5,807 nt of DNA from JBOFEH01 sp051650265. GTDB taxonomy: Bacteria; Bacillota; Clostridia; Lachnospirales; Cellulosilyticaceae. Below are positions 5,677 to 5,807 of the stretch, piece after piece. Each line of letters opens with the position of its first letter. Positions within the stretch are counted from its first letter, which is position 1. The stretch is from the NCBI GenBank assembly GCA_051650265.1, contig JBOFIR010000214.1:1-5807 (forward strand). The letters run 5' to 3'. Under the pieces are notes generated by a model. The model did not search any database, was not told where the DNA came from, and saw only the letters and a list, made by a program, of their open reading frames with translations. Made by a program: the position numbers and the translations under genes.

Positions 5677-5807
5677 CTAATCCTCTTTTTTGCGCTTAGA
5701 GACCACTGTCACTGCACCTACTGAGAACAACAAACCAGCGCCTAACAGACCATCTACTGCACGACTCTCCCCTGTTTTGGGTACTTGATCCTTATCCTTG
5801 CTATTGA
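5677..5807 (-). CDS. C-terminal end of an LPXTG-like cell-wall-anchored surface protein (5'-partial)
   Basis: Only the last 42 residues are in the window; the gene continues past the right edge. They form a complete cell-wall sorting signal: a hydrophilic NSKDKDQ stretch, the pentapeptide VPKTG (codons 5784-5770), GESRAVDG, a hydrophobic membrane segment (about residues 19-35, LLGAGLLFSVGAVTVV) and a basic tail SKRKKED before the TAG at 5679-5677. Sortases cut such signals between Thr and Gly and attach the Thr to the wall or to a pilin-type partner. The first Leu of LPXTG is replaced by Val. The gene ends three bases before the sortase start, so it is the probable substrate of that sortase. 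What the rest of the protein does cannot be seen. Confidence 0.9.
   Translation of the reverse strand, partial: NSKDKDQVPKTGESRAVDGLLGAGLLFSVGAVTVVSKRKKED
5681..5685 (-). promoter_or_regulatory. Shine-Dalgarno site for the sortase, inside the upstream gene
   Basis: GAGGA on the - strand overlaps the final Glu-Asp codons of the anchored protein and precedes the sortase ATG by seven bases. No promoter or terminator fits between the two genes, which supports a single transcript. Confidence 0.7.

Overview
The window looks like chromosome of a low-to-moderate GC, Gram-positive, motile anaerobe of the Clostridia, probably Lachnospiraceae-like. The evidence is a CheV-type chemotaxis protein, strong GGAGG ribosome binding sites, a class B sortase next to a protein with an LPXTG-like sorting signal, and a secreted protein with a copper-amine-oxidase-N (stalk) domain. 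The species is not identified. There are no RNA genes, insertion sequences or CRISPR arrays.

Layout, left to right. (1) Positions 3-479 (+): the C-terminal receiver half of a CheV-like protein, whose gene is cut by the left edge. (2) A hairpin terminator at 487-521 separates it from a convergent two-gene operon. (3) Positions 3688-1262 (-): a superfamily 1 (UvrD/Rep-type) helicase of 808 residues, with an N-terminal region resembling the RelE/ParE toxin fold and a C-terminal TPR-like helical region. (4) Positions 1302-526 (-): a 258-residue protein of unknown function that overlaps the helicase by 41 bases; it has an N-terminal coiled coil and about four beta-rich repeats like propeller blades. 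(5) A divergent intergenic region, 3689-3906, carries promoters in both directions. (6) Positions 3907-4806 (+): a secreted protein with a copper-amine-oxidase-N-like domain and a diverged tandem duplication, written in codons typical of strongly expressed genes. (7) A second convergent terminator, about 4832-4865. (8) Positions 5673-4870 (-): a class B sortase. (9) Positions 5807-5677 (-): the last 42 residues of a surface protein ending in VPKTG, a membrane segment and a basic tail. It lies directly upstream of the sortase and is its likely substrate.

Three functional units sit side by side: chemotaxis (cheV), cell-surface display (anchored protein plus sortase, perhaps with the secreted stalk-domain protein), and the helicase/coiled-coil pair. 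The pair is the best candidate for an undescribed system. The RelE-like fold, SF1 helicase motor, TPR-like tail and tightly coupled partner suggest a nucleic-acid surveillance or repair module, but this is inference. Two apparent upstream starts (GTG at 3697 and TTG at 3892) are rejected because they lie in or just before the Shine-Dalgarno sequences of better ATG starts.
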